DNA of 64,000 bases from Gammaproteobacteria bacterium (GCA_018828125.1 JAHJWB010000013.1:62001-126000); one strand, 5' to 3'; shown: positions 31,761 to 40,613, counted from the first letter of the stretch. Translations and numbers: made by a program. Notes: generated from the sequence alone by a model not told the origin.

Positions 31761-31858
31761 GCGCCTGAAACCGAACTGGCGCTGTCGCGCAGGCGGCTGT
31801 GGGACCGGCGCGATGTGCCTACCGTGGCGGGCTTCAGAACTTGCATAGAAAGCCGCAG

Positions 31859-32191
31859 ATGATCAAAGTCACCGCCCTGTACCGCTGGCGCGAAGGCGCG
31901 ACCTTCAACCATGACTACTACCACGGCGAGCACATGCGCATCGCCCGCGCAGCATTGCAGCCGCTGGGCCTGGTGCGGCTGGAGAGCGACCGCGTGCTGT
32001 ACCCCGGCGAGCCCCGCCCCGGCCAAGTGGTGGCGCTGACCAATGCGTTCTTCAGTGACCTGAAACAAGCGCAGACGGCCGCCAAAGCGACCATGGCCGA
32101 ACTAGCCGCCGACATCCCCAACTACACCAACATCCAGCCCGAGTCCTACTTTGCGCAGGTGAATGAACATGACCTCGGAGCGGGCGCGTAG
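31859..32191 (+). CDS. EthD-domain protein
   Basis: The 110-residue protein starts with MIKVTALYRW and contains a HDYYHGEHMRIA segment and NYTNIQPESYFAQV near the end, matching the small ferredoxin-like EthD family (dimeric alpha/beta barrel). The His in the YYxxHxxxA segment is typical. Members are associated with ether or aromatic degradation but the biochemical role is usually unknown. The ATG at 31859 is chosen because EthD homology starts there. It follows the ABC exporter by 98 bases. Confidence 0.82.
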   Translation: MIKVTALYRWREGATFNHDYYHGEHMRIARAALQPLGLVRLESDRVLYPGEPRPGQVVALTNAFFSDLKQAQTAAKATMAELAADIPNYTNIQPESYFAQVNEHDLGAGA

Positions 32192-32244
32192 CAAATTGAT
32201 CACGCAACGGCGCATGATGGCGACGCACGCAAGGCGAGGTGGCG

Positions 32245-32799
32245 ATGGGTCAGAGCGGCAACCTGCGGAACTCGGCAAAAATGACAGGCTTTGAGTCATC
32301 GTACTACGCCACATTCATGCAGAAGTTTCTGTCTCCTTTCCTCTACATACAGCTTTCCCCAGAGCGCCTGAGCGTGCGCAACGTAAAAACGCACACCACC
32401 ATTGCAGAGAGACCGGACGTCGCAATTTCCCATGCGCCCCGCCGCATCATCGTTGCCATTGGTGATAACGCCCAAGCGGCCGCTATTGCCTCTGGGGCAT
32501 TGTTGGTCAATCCTTTTTCCCATCCTCGCTCCATCGTCTCTGACTTCACAGTGGCAGAACAGGTGATAAAGCACTTCGTCAGGCAAAGCTTAGGTAATGG
32601 GCTGTTTTCTTTCGCGCCCCGCATCGTGATGCACCCCCTGGGCGACCCCGAAGGCGGCTATACACAGGTAGAAATGCGCGCACTTCGCGAACTGGCCGAG
32701 GCTGCGGGCGCCTCTAAGGTTGGTTTATGGACAGGCAAAGAGGCGACTGACGACGAACTACTGGCCTGTCAAACGATTTACGAGGGGTGGACCGCGTGA
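32245..32799 (+). CDS. Stand-alone MreB-like N-terminal (actin subdomain I) protein
   Basis: The 184-residue protein resembles only the first third of MreB: FLSPFLYIQLSPERLSVRN (phosphate-1-like strand region), ISHAPRRIIVAIGDNAQ, NPFSHPRSIVSDFTVAEQV, then HFVRQSL and TQVEMRALRELAEAAGASKV, each aligning in order with MreB residues about 1-145. The nucleotide-binding subdomains II and the rest of I are absent and the phosphate-loop Gly/Asp residues are not conserved, so it is unlikely to polymerise as MreB does. ATG 32245 has AGGCGAGG upstream; MQKFLSPF at 32317 is an alternative start matching the MreB N-terminus. Base composition is less GC-rich than neighbours. Confidence 0.7.
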   Translation: MGQSGNLRNSAKMTGFESSYYATFMQKFLSPFLYIQLSPERLSVRNVKTHTTIAERPDVAISHAPRRIIVAIGDNAQAAAIASGALLVNPFSHPRSIVSDFTVAEQVIKHFVRQSLGNGLFSFAPRIVMHPLGDPEGGYTQVEMRALRELAEAAGASKVGLWTGKEATDDELLACQTIYEGWTA

Positions 32800-32832
32800 C
32801 CATGCGGACACCATCAGAATATTGACAGAATA

Positions 32833-32884
32833 TGCCTCTAGCGCATGCTGATAAAGCGCTAAAAGCTATTATTTTGATAGCAAT
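32833..32884 (+). repeat. Palindromic repeat, copy 8
   Basis: ATGCCTCTAGCGCATGCTG, ATAAAGCGCTAAAAGCTAT and ATTTTGATAGC match the consensus with a changed left arm. It separates the MreB-like gene from the small XRE-type gene. Confidence 0.78.
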
Positions 32885-32934
32885 CTTAACAACCGGTTTT
32901 TGAGACTTGGGCTTTGCAGTGCCCCCCACGATCA

Positions 32935-33234
32935 ATGATGAACACTCCTGTCATGCCCTTGAACATGCCCGTCCCCACTGGCGACCAGCTCAAAGCCGCG
33001 CGCGTTGCCGCCGGGCTGAGCCAGGCCCAGGCCGCTGAGCTGATGGACTACCCGCTGCAGACCGGCAGCCGGGGGGGCGTGCAGTCGCGCACTTGGCAGG
33101 CGCTGGAGAGCTCCACGGACGAGCGCAACATGCAGGGGCCGGTGTTTGCGATGTTTTTGCTGCTGACGGGACAGCACCCCGATTTCGTTCTGGCCCCCCG
33201 CCAGCCCACCGGCGGTCCGGCATCAGCGGACTGA
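32935..33234 (+). CDS. Small XRE-like helix-turn-helix protein
   Basis: This protein of about 99 residues contains a helix-turn-helix-like core (GDQLKAARVAAGLSQAQAAEL) followed by SRTWQALESS, as in lambda-repressor-type regulators that recognise DNA with the LSQAQ/TWQALE helices. The C-terminal part (MFLLLTGQHPDFVL) is a common tail in small proteobacterial XRE-like proteins. Start choice among MMNTP (32935), MNTP (32938) and internal Mets is uncertain. No partner gene indicates its target. Confidence 0.75.
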   Translation: MMNTPVMPLNMPVPTGDQLKAARVAAGLSQAQAAELMDYPLQTGSRGGVQSRTWQALESSTDERNMQGPVFAMFLLLTGQHPDFVLAPRQPTGGPASAD

Positions 33235-33249
33235 AAACCCGCCGACCAT

Positions 33250-33283
33250 AAAAAATGCGGAACAACCCGAAAGCGGTTCCGCA
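33250..33283 (-). terminator. Rho-independent terminator of the Bug-type gene at 33318
   Basis: The arms TGCGGAAC (33256-33263) and GTTCCGCA (33276-33283) are perfect inverted repeats. Reading the minus strand, the stem is followed by six T residues (33255-33250), the classical intrinsic terminator layout, just downstream of the minus-strand gene ending at 33318. Confidence 0.8.
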
Positions 33284-33317
33284 AAATCTTCACAGCGAGA
33301 TGGGGGAATCGGGCGGG

Positions 33318-34316
33318 TCAATCGACTTTGATATTGGCCGCCTTGATGACCTGCGCCCACTTCTCGACTTCGCCCTTCTGGAACGCTGCGATCTGGGTCA
33401 CGTTCATGTCGGCAGGCTCCATGCCAAAGCCCTTGAGACGGGTCTGCATGTCGGGCTGGGCCAGGATTTTGCGGATCTCGTCGTGCAGGCGTGTGACGAC
33501 CGGCGTGGGCGTGCCGGTGGGCACAAAGATGGCCTGCCACGACTGCACCTGAAAGTCCTTCAGCTCCGGCACGCCCGACTCGGCCACGGTGGGCACGTCG
33601 GGCATGGAGGCCAGGCGCTGAGATGACGTCACGGCAATGGCGCGCAGCTTGCCGCTCTGGATGTGCGGCGCGGCCACCACGGTGGTGTCAAACATCATGT
33701 CCACCTGGCCGCTGATCACGTCCTGAATGGCCGGGCCGCTCCCTTTGTACGGGATGTGGGTGAACTTCACGCCCGACTTATAGGCCAGCAACTCCACGGA
33801 CAGGTGTTGCGAGCTGCCGGTGCCAGCCGACGCCGACGACAGGCCGCCCTGCTTGCCCTTGGCGCCCGCCAGCACGTCCTTCAGTGTTTTGTAGGGGCTG
33901 TTGGCCGCCACCACCAGCACCACCGGGTTGGTCCCGATCAGCGTGACAGGGTTGAAGGACTTGATGGGGTCGTAGCCCAGCTTGGGGTACAGGCTGACGT
34001 TGATGGCGTGCGAGCTGACGGTACCGCCCAGCACGGTAAAGCCGTCCGGCGCTGCGCGCGCAGCAGCTTCAGACCCGATGCTGCCTGCCGCACCGCCTTT
34101 GTTCTCCACCACTACCGTAGTACCCAGGGCCGTGCCCAGTTGCTGGCCGATCAGGCGCGCCAGCGTGTCGGTAGTGCCACCCGCTGCAAACGGCACGATG
34201 TACGTGATGGGCTTGCCGGTGGGCCAGGTGCCCTGGGCAGCTGCGGGCAGGCTGAAGATGGCGCTGCAGGCGACGGCGGCCAGGGCTGCGGTGTGGATGA
34301 GGGTTCTGCGTTGCAT
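33318..34316 (-). CDS. Tripartite tricarboxylate transporter substrate-binding protein (Bug family)
   Basis: The 332-residue protein has a signal peptide (residues 1-27, cleavage near AAAQ) and the Bug-family pattern: ITYIVPFAAGGTTDTLAR, VENKGGAAGSIGSEAAA, GGLSSASAGTGSSQHLS, HIPYKGSGPAIQDVISG and VPELKDFQVQSWQ. Such proteins bind carboxylates in the periplasm and deliver them to TctAB permeases or act as orphan sensors. No TctA/TctB genes are in the window. It follows the lactonase gene on the same strand. Confidence 0.93.
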   Translation of the reverse strand: MQRRTLIHTAALAAVACSAIFSLPAAAQGTWPTGKPITYIVPFAAGGTTDTLARLIGQQLGTALGTTVVVENKGGAAGSIGSEAAARAAPDGFTVLGGTVSSHAINVSLYPKLGYDPIKSFNPVTLIGTNPVVLVVAANSPYKTLKDVLAGAKGKQGGLSSASAGTGSSQHLSVELLAYKSGVKFTHIPYKGSGPAIQDVISGQVDMMFDTTVVAAPHIQSGKLRAIAVTSSQRLASMPDVPTVAESGVPELKDFQVQSWQAIFVPTGTPTPVVTRLHDEIRKILAQPDMQTRLKGFGMEPADMNVTQIAAFQKGEVEKWAQVIKAANIKVD

Positions 34317-34441
34317 GGTGTTGTCTCCTGGTAATGAATGGTCAATGGGTCAATGGGTGAATCAGTCGAGCGATAAAGGCTTGGTCAGGAAAGGAAAAAA
34401 AGGCGCTAAATAATCGGTCGTGCAGGGCGCGCAAAACGGCC

Positions 34442-35533
34442 TCAGGGCAGCTCGACGATCTCGATCCAATTGGGGTTTTTGCCCGCAGGCACGCGCGTGT
34501 GTGCGCCGGGGATGCCGGTGGCTGGGTCGATGGGGTGCAATGCCACGTGGTGCGACTCTTGCCCCGCCGCGATCAGAAATCGGCCTGACGCATCCACCGC
34601 AAAACCGCGCGGTGATTTCTCGGTGGGCACCTGGCCCAGCGGCTGCAGCTGGCCGGTGGCGGCATCAACGCGAAAGCTGCTCAGCGTGCTGGAGGTGCGC
34701 TCGGACGCATACAGCGTGCGGCCGTCGGGCGACAGGTGCAGGTCGGCCGCCCAGGGCTTGCCGTTAAAGCCTGCGGGCAACGCGGTGGTGCGCTGCACAT
34801 GGCGCAGCGTGCCGCGCTCCTTGTCGTAGGCCATCACATGAACGGCGGCATCCAGCTCGTTCAGCACGTACATGGTGCGCTGGTCGCCGCTCCACACAAA
34901 ATGGCGCGGGCCGGATTTTTCGGGCGCCACCTGCGTCAGCGCGGGCTCGTGGGCGGTAAGCCTGCCGGTTTCGGCGTCAAAACGCCAGGCCGACAGGTTG
35001 TCGCCGCCCAGGCTGGTGGCAAACACATGGCGGTTGGCGGCATCGGCGTGGATGGCGTGGGCATTGGGCGCAGTGGGGATGAGCTGCTGCACGGCGCCCG
35101 CAGCACCGTCTTTGCCAATGCTGTTCACGGTGATCTTGTGGCCGGGGTACGAGGCAGCAAACAGCCAGCGACCGGTCGCATCGGTGTCGATGTTGGCCAT
35201 GCTGTCGGCCAGGGGCGCCTCGCCCAACTTGCGCAGCTTGCCGCTGGCAGGGTCAATGGCCAGGCTCACCACCCGAAATGGCTGAGAGCGCAACGCTACA
35301 TACAGCACCTTCTTGTCCGGGCTGACGGCCATGGGCATGGCGTTGCCGCCCAACGCCGTCGTATCCACGGGTTTGAGCGCGGCGGCGCTGCGGTCGAGTT
35401 CAAACACCGAGACATCCTGGCTGTCCGCGTTGGACACGTACACCCAGGTGGCAGCCCAACTGCCCGGCGTCCCAAGCGCGCACAGCGCCGCCAGTGCGAG
35501 CGGCGCAGCCCGGGTGTGAAACACAGCGTGCAT
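34442..35533 (-). CDS. Exported beta-propeller lactonase (6-phosphogluconolactonase/YbhE family)
   Basis: The 363-residue protein has a signal peptide (residues 1-27) and repeated beta-propeller blades (WVYVSNADSQDVSVF, VSPDKKVLYVALR, LSPDGRTLYASERTSS, VDASGRFLIAAGQESH). The seven-bladed YbhE family hydrolyses sugar-acid lactones. Export to the periplasm argues against a role in the cytoplasmic pentose phosphate route and, with the Bug and kdgD-like neighbours, favours an aldaric or aldonic acid lactone as substrate. That substrate is inference. Confidence 0.85.
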   Translation of the reverse strand: MHAVFHTRAAPLALAALCALGTPGSWAATWVYVSNADSQDVSVFELDRSAAALKPVDTTALGGNAMPMAVSPDKKVLYVALRSQPFRVVSLAIDPASGKLRKLGEAPLADSMANIDTDATGRWLFAASYPGHKITVNSIGKDGAAGAVQQLIPTAPNAHAIHADAANRHVFATSLGGDNLSAWRFDAETGRLTAHEPALTQVAPEKSGPRHFVWSGDQRTMYVLNELDAAVHVMAYDKERGTLRHVQRTTALPAGFNGKPWAADLHLSPDGRTLYASERTSSTLSSFRVDAATGQLQPLGQVPTEKSPRGFAVDASGRFLIAAGQESHHVALHPIDPATGIPGAHTRVPAGKNPNWIEIVELP

Positions 35534-35893
35534 TGCAAGGTCTCCTTCAGGTGTGGCACAGCCCCAGCAGGGCTGCGCGTTTGTTGCATTGGTGTGCTTG
35601 GCGGCGCGTCAGGATCTCGCGCATGCATCCGTAGCGGACATTGTCATATGTTGTCATACAACATGGGAAGCATTGTTACGCTGATTTGGCGTCAGACTCA
35701 AAGGGATTACCCGAGGATCTCGCACATCTTTTCGCATCAGTCCCCCTCTGTAAATCGAATGTAATCACATGCGAGGAGATAGTGAACACCCTAGATTTAG
35801 CATCCAAAATGCATTTTTTCGAGAGCGCCCATTGTTTTCCGTCCGACATAGTTGTACGATGACTAACAACAAGACTTCTACTGGAGACATCCG
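35534..35893. promoter_or_regulatory. Divergent promoter region with FadR/GntR-type operators
   Basis: This 360-base gap between the lactonase and Bug-kdgD genes holds no supported gene. It contains the perfect 17-base palindrome ATGTTGTCATACAACAT (35648-35664), whose core TTGTCATACAA fits the FadR-subfamily GntR consensus TNGTNNNACNA. A second match, TAGTTGTACGA (35849-35859), lies 35 bases before the Bug start, inside the likely promoter. No GntR gene is in the window, so the regulator would be elsewhere. GGAGA precedes the ATG at 35894. Confidence 0.6.
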
Positions 35894-36868
35894 ATGACTT
35901 TGACCCGCAGAACCGCCATTTTTCTGGCCTGCACCGCTGCCCTGGCAACGGCCACGGCCACCGCACAGACCGCCCAATGGCCTGCCAAGACCCTGCGCAT
36001 CGTGGTGCCCTACCCACCCGGCGGCAGCTCGGACATCATTGCCCGCTCCATCAGCCAGGTGATGTCTGATGCGCTCAAGCAATCCGTCATCGTTGAAAAC
36101 AAGCCCGGCGCCAACGGCAACCTGGGCGCCGACTTTGTGGCCAAGTCCGATCCAGACGGCTACACCATGCTGCTGTGCGACGTGGGCGCCCTGGCCATCA
36201 GCCCTTCGGTTTACACCAAGCTGTCGTTCGACCCCTCCAAGGATCTGCGTGGCGTGACCATGCTGGCTTACTCGCCCCACCTGCTGGTGGTGCACCCGTC
36301 GGTGCCGGTCAGCAACTTCAAGGAACTGGTGGCGTACTCGAAAAAGAACGACCTGAACTTTGCCGTGACGGCCACCGGCAGCGCCCCCCACGTAGCGGGC
36401 GTGGCGCTGGAGCGCGCCAGCGGTGCGCGCTGGCAGTACATCCCCTACAAGGGCGGCGTCACCGCCATCCAGGACACCGTGGCCGGCCAAACCCAGATCC
36501 TGATGAACGGCATGCTGGCCACCCTGCCGCACGTGCAAAGCGGCAAGCTCAAGGTGCTGGGCGTGTCCAAGGCCACCCGCATGCCGCTGATCGGCGAGGT
36601 GCCCACCATTGCCGAGCAGGGTGTGGCCGGGTTCGAATCGGGCACCTGGCAAGGCATTCTGGTGCCGCGCGGCACGCCTGAGGCCGTGGTGCAAAAGCTC
36701 AACAACGCCTTCATCACCGCCATCCGCTCGCCCGAAATCCGCTCGCGCCTGGCTGGCCAGGGCGCCGAAGTGGTGACCATGACGCCTACCGAGCAAGACC
36801 AGTTCTTTGCCAAGGAGCGCGCCCGCTGGGCCACCGTGGTCAAGGCCGCCAACATCAAGCTCGACTGA
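35894..36868 (+). CDS. Tripartite tricarboxylate transporter substrate-binding protein (Bug family)
   Basis: The 324-residue protein has a signal peptide (residues 1-24, ending ATAQ) and Bug motifs [67 protein letters not shown] and [13 protein letters not shown]. It lies 50 bases upstream of the kdgD-like gene on the same strand and presumably binds the aldarate or a related carboxylate that the next enzyme degrades. It is distinct in sequence from the Bug protein at 33318-34316. Confidence 0.93.
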   Translation: MTLTRRTAIFLACTAALATATATAQTAQWPAKTLRIVVPYPPGGSSDIIARSISQVMSDALKQSVIVENKPGANGNLGADFVAKSDPDGYTMLLCDVGALAISPSVYTKLSFDPSKDLRGVTMLAYSPHLLVVHPSVPVSNFKELVAYSKKNDLNFAVTATGSAPHVAGVALERASGARWQYIPYKGGVTAIQDTVAGQTQILMNGMLATLPHVQSGKLKVLGVSKATRMPLIGEVPTIAEQGVAGFESGTWQGILVPRGTPEAVVQKLNNAFITAIRSPEIRSRLAGQGAEVVTMTPTEQDQFFAKERARWATVVKAANIKLD

Positions 36869-36918
36869 CTTTTTGCCCCCCGATTTCCCCGTTTGTTGTC
36901 TACCCAGAGCGCACTCAC

Positions 36919-37830
36919 ATGACCCCCCAAGAACTCAAATCCATCATGGGCTCCGGCCTGCTGTCCTTCCCGATCACGGACTTTGACGAGCAGGGCAATT
37001 TCCGCCCCAAGACCTACATCGAGCGCCTGGAATGGCTGGCCCCCTACGGCGCCAGCGCGCTATTTGCAGCGGGCGGCACGGGCGAGTATTTCTCGCTGTC
37101 GGGCCCCGAATACGGCCAGATCATCAAAACCGCTGTGGACACCTGCCGCGGCAAGGTGCCCATCATTGCGGGCGCTGGTGGCCCCACCCGCACCGCCATT
37201 GCACACGCGCAAGAAGCCGAGCGCCTGGGCGCGCACGGCATCCTGCTGTTGCCGCACTACCTGACCGAAGCCGGCCAGGAAGGCCTGATCGAGCATGTGG
37301 CACAAGTCTGCAACAGCGTGAAGTTCGGCGTCATCGTCTACAACCGCGACCGCACCAAGCTCACGGCCGAGTCGCTGGCCATCCTGGCGGACCGCTGCCC
37401 GAACCTGGTGGGCTTCAAGGACGGCGTGGGCAACATCGAGGTGATGTCTTCGATCTACATGAAGATGGGCGACCGCTTCTCTTACCTGGGCGGCCTGCCC
37501 ACGGCCGAGGTGTATGCCGCGGCCTACAAGGCGTTGGGCACGCCCGTGTACTCGTCTGCAGTGTTCAACTTCATCCCGAAGACGGCGATGGAGTTCTACA
37601 AGGCCGTGGCCGCTGACGACACGGCCACCCAGCACCGCCTGCTCAAGCAGTTCTTCATGCCCTACCTTGCCATCCGCAACCGGGTGGAAGGCTACGGCGT
37701 GAGCATCATCAAGGCCGGCGCCAAGATCGTGGGCCACGACGGCGGCCCGGTGCGTGCACCGCTGACCGACCTCAAGCCCGCCGAGATGGAAGAACTCAAG
37801 GCGCTGATCGACAAGCTCGGTCCGCAATAA
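36919..37830 (+). CDS. kdgD: 5-dehydro-4-deoxyglucarate dehydratase (KdgD-like)
   Basis: The 303-residue DapA-superfamily aldolase has [39 protein letters not shown] and the Schiff-base lysine in [11 protein letters not shown]. These features match 5-dehydro-4-deoxyglucarate dehydratase, which makes 2,5-dioxopentanoate with loss of CO2 and water in glucarate/galactarate degradation. It is co-oriented with a Bug binding protein and followed by a strong terminator, so these two genes form a small operon. The downstream 2-oxoglutarate semialdehyde dehydrogenase is not visible here. Confidence 0.9.
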   Translation: MTPQELKSIMGSGLLSFPITDFDEQGNFRPKTYIERLEWLAPYGASALFAAGGTGEYFSLSGPEYGQIIKTAVDTCRGKVPIIAGAGGPTRTAIAHAQEAERLGAHGILLLPHYLTEAGQEGLIEHVAQVCNSVKFGVIVYNRDRTKLTAESLAILADRCPNLVGFKDGVGNIEVMSSIYMKMGDRFSYLGGLPTAEVYAAAYKALGTPVYSSAVFNFIPKTAMEFYKAVAADDTATQHRLLKQFFMPYLAIRNRVEGYGVSIIKAGAKIVGHDGGPVRAPLTDLKPAEMEELKALIDKLGPQ

Positions 37831-37850
37831 GCGCTCTGAGAGACGCCCGA

Positions 37851-37874
37851 GGGCCTGGTTTTCCAGGCCCTTTT
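37851..37874 (+). terminator. Rho-independent terminator after kdgD
   Basis: GGGCCTGG (37851-37858), loop TTTT, CCAGGCCC (37863-37870) and then TTTT. It is a perfect 8-bp GC-rich stem with a U-run 20 bases after the kdgD stop. Confidence 0.9.
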
Positions 37875-37978
37875 GTCCTGCGATTTCGTCACATCAACTC
37901 CCCACGCCTGGCCGAGCACGGGCGCGGGGTGCCAACGCGGCACGCCAAAACCCAACCTCAATGACGGAGACTGACACC

Positions 37979-38440
37979 ATGTTGAAGACCCTCATCCTCG
38001 CGGCAGCGGGCGCCCTGGCCCTGGTGACCCTGAGTGGCTGCGCCAGCCATGCAACGACCGTGGCATCGGCATCGTCCGAGCAAGCCGTTGCCGCCGCCTC
38101 CGAGCGCTTGCGCCTGGCCATGATCGACCCTTCTCCTGCGGCCCTTGCTCCACTGGTGGCCGATGACCTGAGCTACGGGCATTCGGGCGGCCGCGTGGAC
38201 ACCAAGGACAGCTTCATTGGCGACCTCGTTGCGGGCAAATCCGATTTCGTCACCATCACCATCACCGACCAGACCATCAAGGTCGTGGGCCAGACCGCCC
38301 TGGTGCGCCACACCCTCACGGCCGATACCAACGACTCGGGCAAGCCCGGTAAGGTGCAGATCAAGATCCTGGGCGTATGGCAGCAACAAGGCGGGCAGTG
38401 GAAGCTGCTGGCCCGCCAGGCTGTCCGGGTAGCGGCATGA
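37979..38440 (+). CDS. NTF2-like (DUF4440-type) lipoprotein
   Basis: The 153-residue protein starts with a lipoprotein signal peptide (lipobox LSGC, Cys near residue 20) and continues with an NTF2-like fold (ASERLRLAMIDPSPAALAPLVADDLSYGHSGG, VVGQTALVRHTLTAD, GVWQQQGGQWKLLARQAVRV). SnoaL/DUF4440 proteins often bind small ligands without known catalysis. The ATG at 37979 is preferred over an upstream in-frame ATG (37961) because GGAG at 37966 lies at the right distance and the signal peptide starts there. Confidence 0.82.
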   Translation: MLKTLILAAAGALALVTLSGCASHATTVASASSEQAVAAASERLRLAMIDPSPAALAPLVADDLSYGHSGGRVDTKDSFIGDLVAGKSDFVTITITDQTIKVVGQTALVRHTLTADTNDSGKPGKVQIKILGVWQQQGGQWKLLARQAVRVAA

Positions 38441-38502
38441 TGTAGCCCGCAGGGCCGCCGGATGCGGCCCGCTGTTTTTTGCCCTTCCGCTCCACGAAAC
38501 CC

Positions 38503-39474
38503 ATGACCACAGCCACCCTGCCCCGCATCCTGCAAATCGGCCGTTTGCCCCTTCCCGCACTGGAGGCCGAACTGGCGGCCCAGTTCAATGTGTCGTGCCT
38601 GGCCGACCAGCCCAATCCCGCCGCCTTTCTGGCCGCACACGGCGCGCAGTTCAGCGGGGTGGTGACCACCGCATCCATCGGCCTCAAGGCCGACGTCATT
38701 GCAGCCCTGCCCCAGTTGCAGGTTATCAGCAGCTTTGGCGTGGGTTTTGATGCGCTGGACATTGATGCGGCCAAGGCCCGTGGCGTGCAGGTGGGCTACA
38801 CGCCCGGCGTGCTGAATGACTGCGTGGCAGACCTGGCGTTTGGGTTGATGCTGGATGTATCTCGCGGCATTGCGGCCAGCGACCGTTTTGTGCGCCGGGG
38901 CGAATGGCGCCAGGCCAAGTTCGCGCTGGGCACCCGGGTGTCCGGCAAGCGCCTGGGCATTGTCGGCATGGGCCGCATTGGCCAGGCCGTGGCCGAGCGT
39001 GCCGCAGGCTTTCGCATGGAGGTGGGCTACCACAACCGCCGTCCGGCCGAGGGTTGCGCGCTGTCCTATTTCGAGTCGTTGACCGCGCTGGCGCAGTGGG
39101 CCGACTACCTCGTGTTAACCGTTGCGGGCGGCGCTGGCACGCGACATCTGGTCAACGACGATGTGCTGAGTGCCCTGGGCCCGAATGGCTACCTCATCAA
39201 CGTGGCGCGCGGTAGCGTGGTGGATGAGGCGGCGCTGATCGCCGCCCTGGCCGAACGCCGCATTGCCGGTGCAGGGCTGGATGTGTTCGCGGACGAACCG
39301 AACGTGCCCGACGCGCTGATGGCCCTGGACAACGTGGTGCTGACCCCGCACACCGCCAGCGCCACGCACGAAACCCGGCGGGCGATGGCGGATCTGGTGC
39401 TGGAGAATTTGCAGGCGTTCTACGCCACAGGGGCAGTGCGGGTGCCGGTGCCGGGGACAGCGGCGCTGCCCTGA
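38503..39474 (+). CDS. D-2-hydroxyacid dehydrogenase (glyoxylate/hydroxypyruvate reductase-like)
   Basis: The 323-residue protein has the NAD(P)-binding motif GIVGMGRIGQAVAER and the catalytic triad residues in NVARGSVVDE (Arg), FADEPNVP (Glu) and VLTPHTAS (His). It is of GhrB/hydroxypyruvate-reductase length. After the Rossmann Gly-rich motif the sequence YHNRRPAEG suggests NADP preference, since Arg residues follow the second strand. MTTATLP at 38503 is the better start; eight upstream codons are unconserved. It is 62 bases after the lipoprotein gene. Substrate is inferred from the family only. Confidence 0.9.
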   Translation: MTTATLPRILQIGRLPLPALEAELAAQFNVSCLADQPNPAAFLAAHGAQFSGVVTTASIGLKADVIAALPQLQVISSFGVGFDALDIDAAKARGVQVGYTPGVLNDCVADLAFGLMLDVSRGIAASDRFVRRGEWRQAKFALGTRVSGKRLGIVGMGRIGQAVAERAAGFRMEVGYHNRRPAEGCALSYFESLTALAQWADYLVLTVAGGAGTRHLVNDDVLSALGPNGYLINVARGSVVDEAALIAALAERRIAGAGLDVFADEPNVPDALMALDNVVLTPHTASATHETRRAMADLVLENLQAFYATGAVRVPVPGTAALP

Positions 39475-39531
39475 ACCTAGATGCGACGGCAGGGCTGCAG
39501 AGGCAACGCCTTCAATTTCGCCCCGGTGGTT

Positions 39532-39570
39532 TCCCCTCTCCCCCACCCGCTCCCGCAAAGGGCGAGGGAA
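39532..39570. repeat. CCCTCTCCC-type REP-like element
   Basis: TTCCCCTCTCCCCCACCCGC and GCAAAGGGCGAGGGAA resemble the units between prpC and acnD. Its left (CCCTCTCCC) and right (GGGCGAGGG) parts can pair. It lies in the gap between the dehydrogenase and the LysR gene. Confidence 0.55.
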
Positions 39571-39579
39571 ATTTAAGTG

Positions 39580-39631
39580 TTTTGGGCCTCCAGCGCTTAT
39601 TCAGCAAGCGCTAACAGCTATAAAAACAGAA
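39580..39631 (+). repeat. Palindromic repeat, copy 9
   Basis: TTTTGGGCCTCCAGCGCTT, ATTCAGC, AAGCGCTAACAGCTATAAAA. The arms AGCGCTT/AAGCGCT pair perfectly. It adjoins the previous REP-like element. Confidence 0.83.
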
Positions 39632-39633
39632 GC

Positions 39634-39661
39634 ATTCACACGTTTCACACGTTTCACACGC
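39634..39661. repeat. TTTCACACG tandem repeat at the LysR stop
   Basis: Three near-identical 9-base units (ATTCACACG, TTTCACACG, TTTCACACG) run through the stop codon of the minus-strand LysR gene, whose last codons are formed by the final unit. Confidence 0.7.
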
Positions 39662-40520
39662 TTTCAGCAAACACCGCGGGGTCGATCCGCGGCTTGGACC
39701 CTTTGCGCTGGAACAGCCACATTTCGTACAACGGCAAGGACTCGGTCAGCTGCAAGGCCACCACCTTTTCAAAGGCGCCGCCCAGCAGTGCCGGATGTGG
39801 AAACACCGCCAGCAAATCGGACTGCACGACCAGATTCAACATGCTCGCAAAGTCGGCGCAGTGCACCGCCATGCGGGGTGCCGGCATGCCGCGCACGCGG
39901 TGCGCTTCCGTCAACACATCCACCGGCCCGCTCACGCTGGGCCCCACACACGCCCACGCAGCGCCCTGCAACTGCGCCAGCGACCGGGCCCGGGCCAGCG
40001 GATGGCGTTGGCGCACATAGATGCGTGGATGCAATGCGTAGAGGCGCCATTGCGCCACATCGGGGTGGTCAAATTTGCGCGGCCTGGGTGCGATGACGGC
40101 GTCGAACTGCCGTTGCAACAGGCCCGTGAGCAGACTGCCTTCATCGGCGGTGGTCATGTGCAGGGATCGCCTGGAATCGGGCACACACCAGCTTTGGTAC
40201 AGCACAGGTCCGCACACCAGGGCCGCCGAGGTGGTAAGCCCTACCCGCAGTTGCCTGCGGTCAGCAACACCGATCGGCGTGCGCGACAAGTCGCTGATGC
40301 GCTGGGCCAGGGGAGCCCCTTCGGCCACCACGCGGCGGGCCAGTTCGGTGGGCACATAACGGCGCCGATCGCGCACCAGCAAGGGCATGTCGAACTGCGC
40401 CTGAAGCGCTTTCATGCCCTGGCTGATGGCGGGCTGGGTCACCCCGCAGGCCTGCGCTGCACGCGCAAACGAGCCCTGGTCGATGACGGATTGGAGGTAG
40501 TGGAGATAGCGCAGATACAT
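39654..40520 (-). CDS. LysR family transcriptional regulator
   Basis: The 288-residue protein has a LysR helix-turn-helix (residues 4-60: GSFARAAQACGVTQPAISQGMKAL, LLVRDRRRYVPTELA) and a PBP2-like effector domain (LRVGLTTSAALVCG, FDAVIAPRP, LAVFPHPALLGG). It is divergent from the NTF2-like gene at 40614 with a 93-base spacer, which it may regulate. The inducer is unknown. The extreme C-terminus (FAESV) is formed by the TTTCACACG tandem repeat region. Confidence 0.9.
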   Translation of the reverse strand: MYLRYLHYLQSVIDQGSFARAAQACGVTQPAISQGMKALQAQFDMPLLVRDRRRYVPTELARRVVAEGAPLAQRISDLSRTPIGVADRRQLRVGLTTSAALVCGPVLYQSWCVPDSRRSLHMTTADEGSLLTGLLQRQFDAVIAPRPRKFDHPDVAQWRLYALHPRIYVRQRHPLARARSLAQLQGAAWACVGPSVSGPVDVLTEAHRVRGMPAPRMAVHCADFASMLNLVVQSDLLAVFPHPALLGGAFEKVVALQLTESLPLYEMWLFQRKGSKPRIDPAVFAESV

Positions 40521-40613
40521 AAGCAGCTTTTATGTATGAGGCGGCATTGTCCCTTGCTGCAAGGCCTTTGCGCGGCGAAGCTCGGGGCACCTTTCACTTA
40601 CCGGGTTCTGTTC

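Noticed and set aside
39795-40613. Upstream part of an open frame joined to the NTF2-like gene
   Set aside because: This stretch is antisense to the LysR gene at 39654-40520; the NTF2 domain begins at 40614 with its own ATG.
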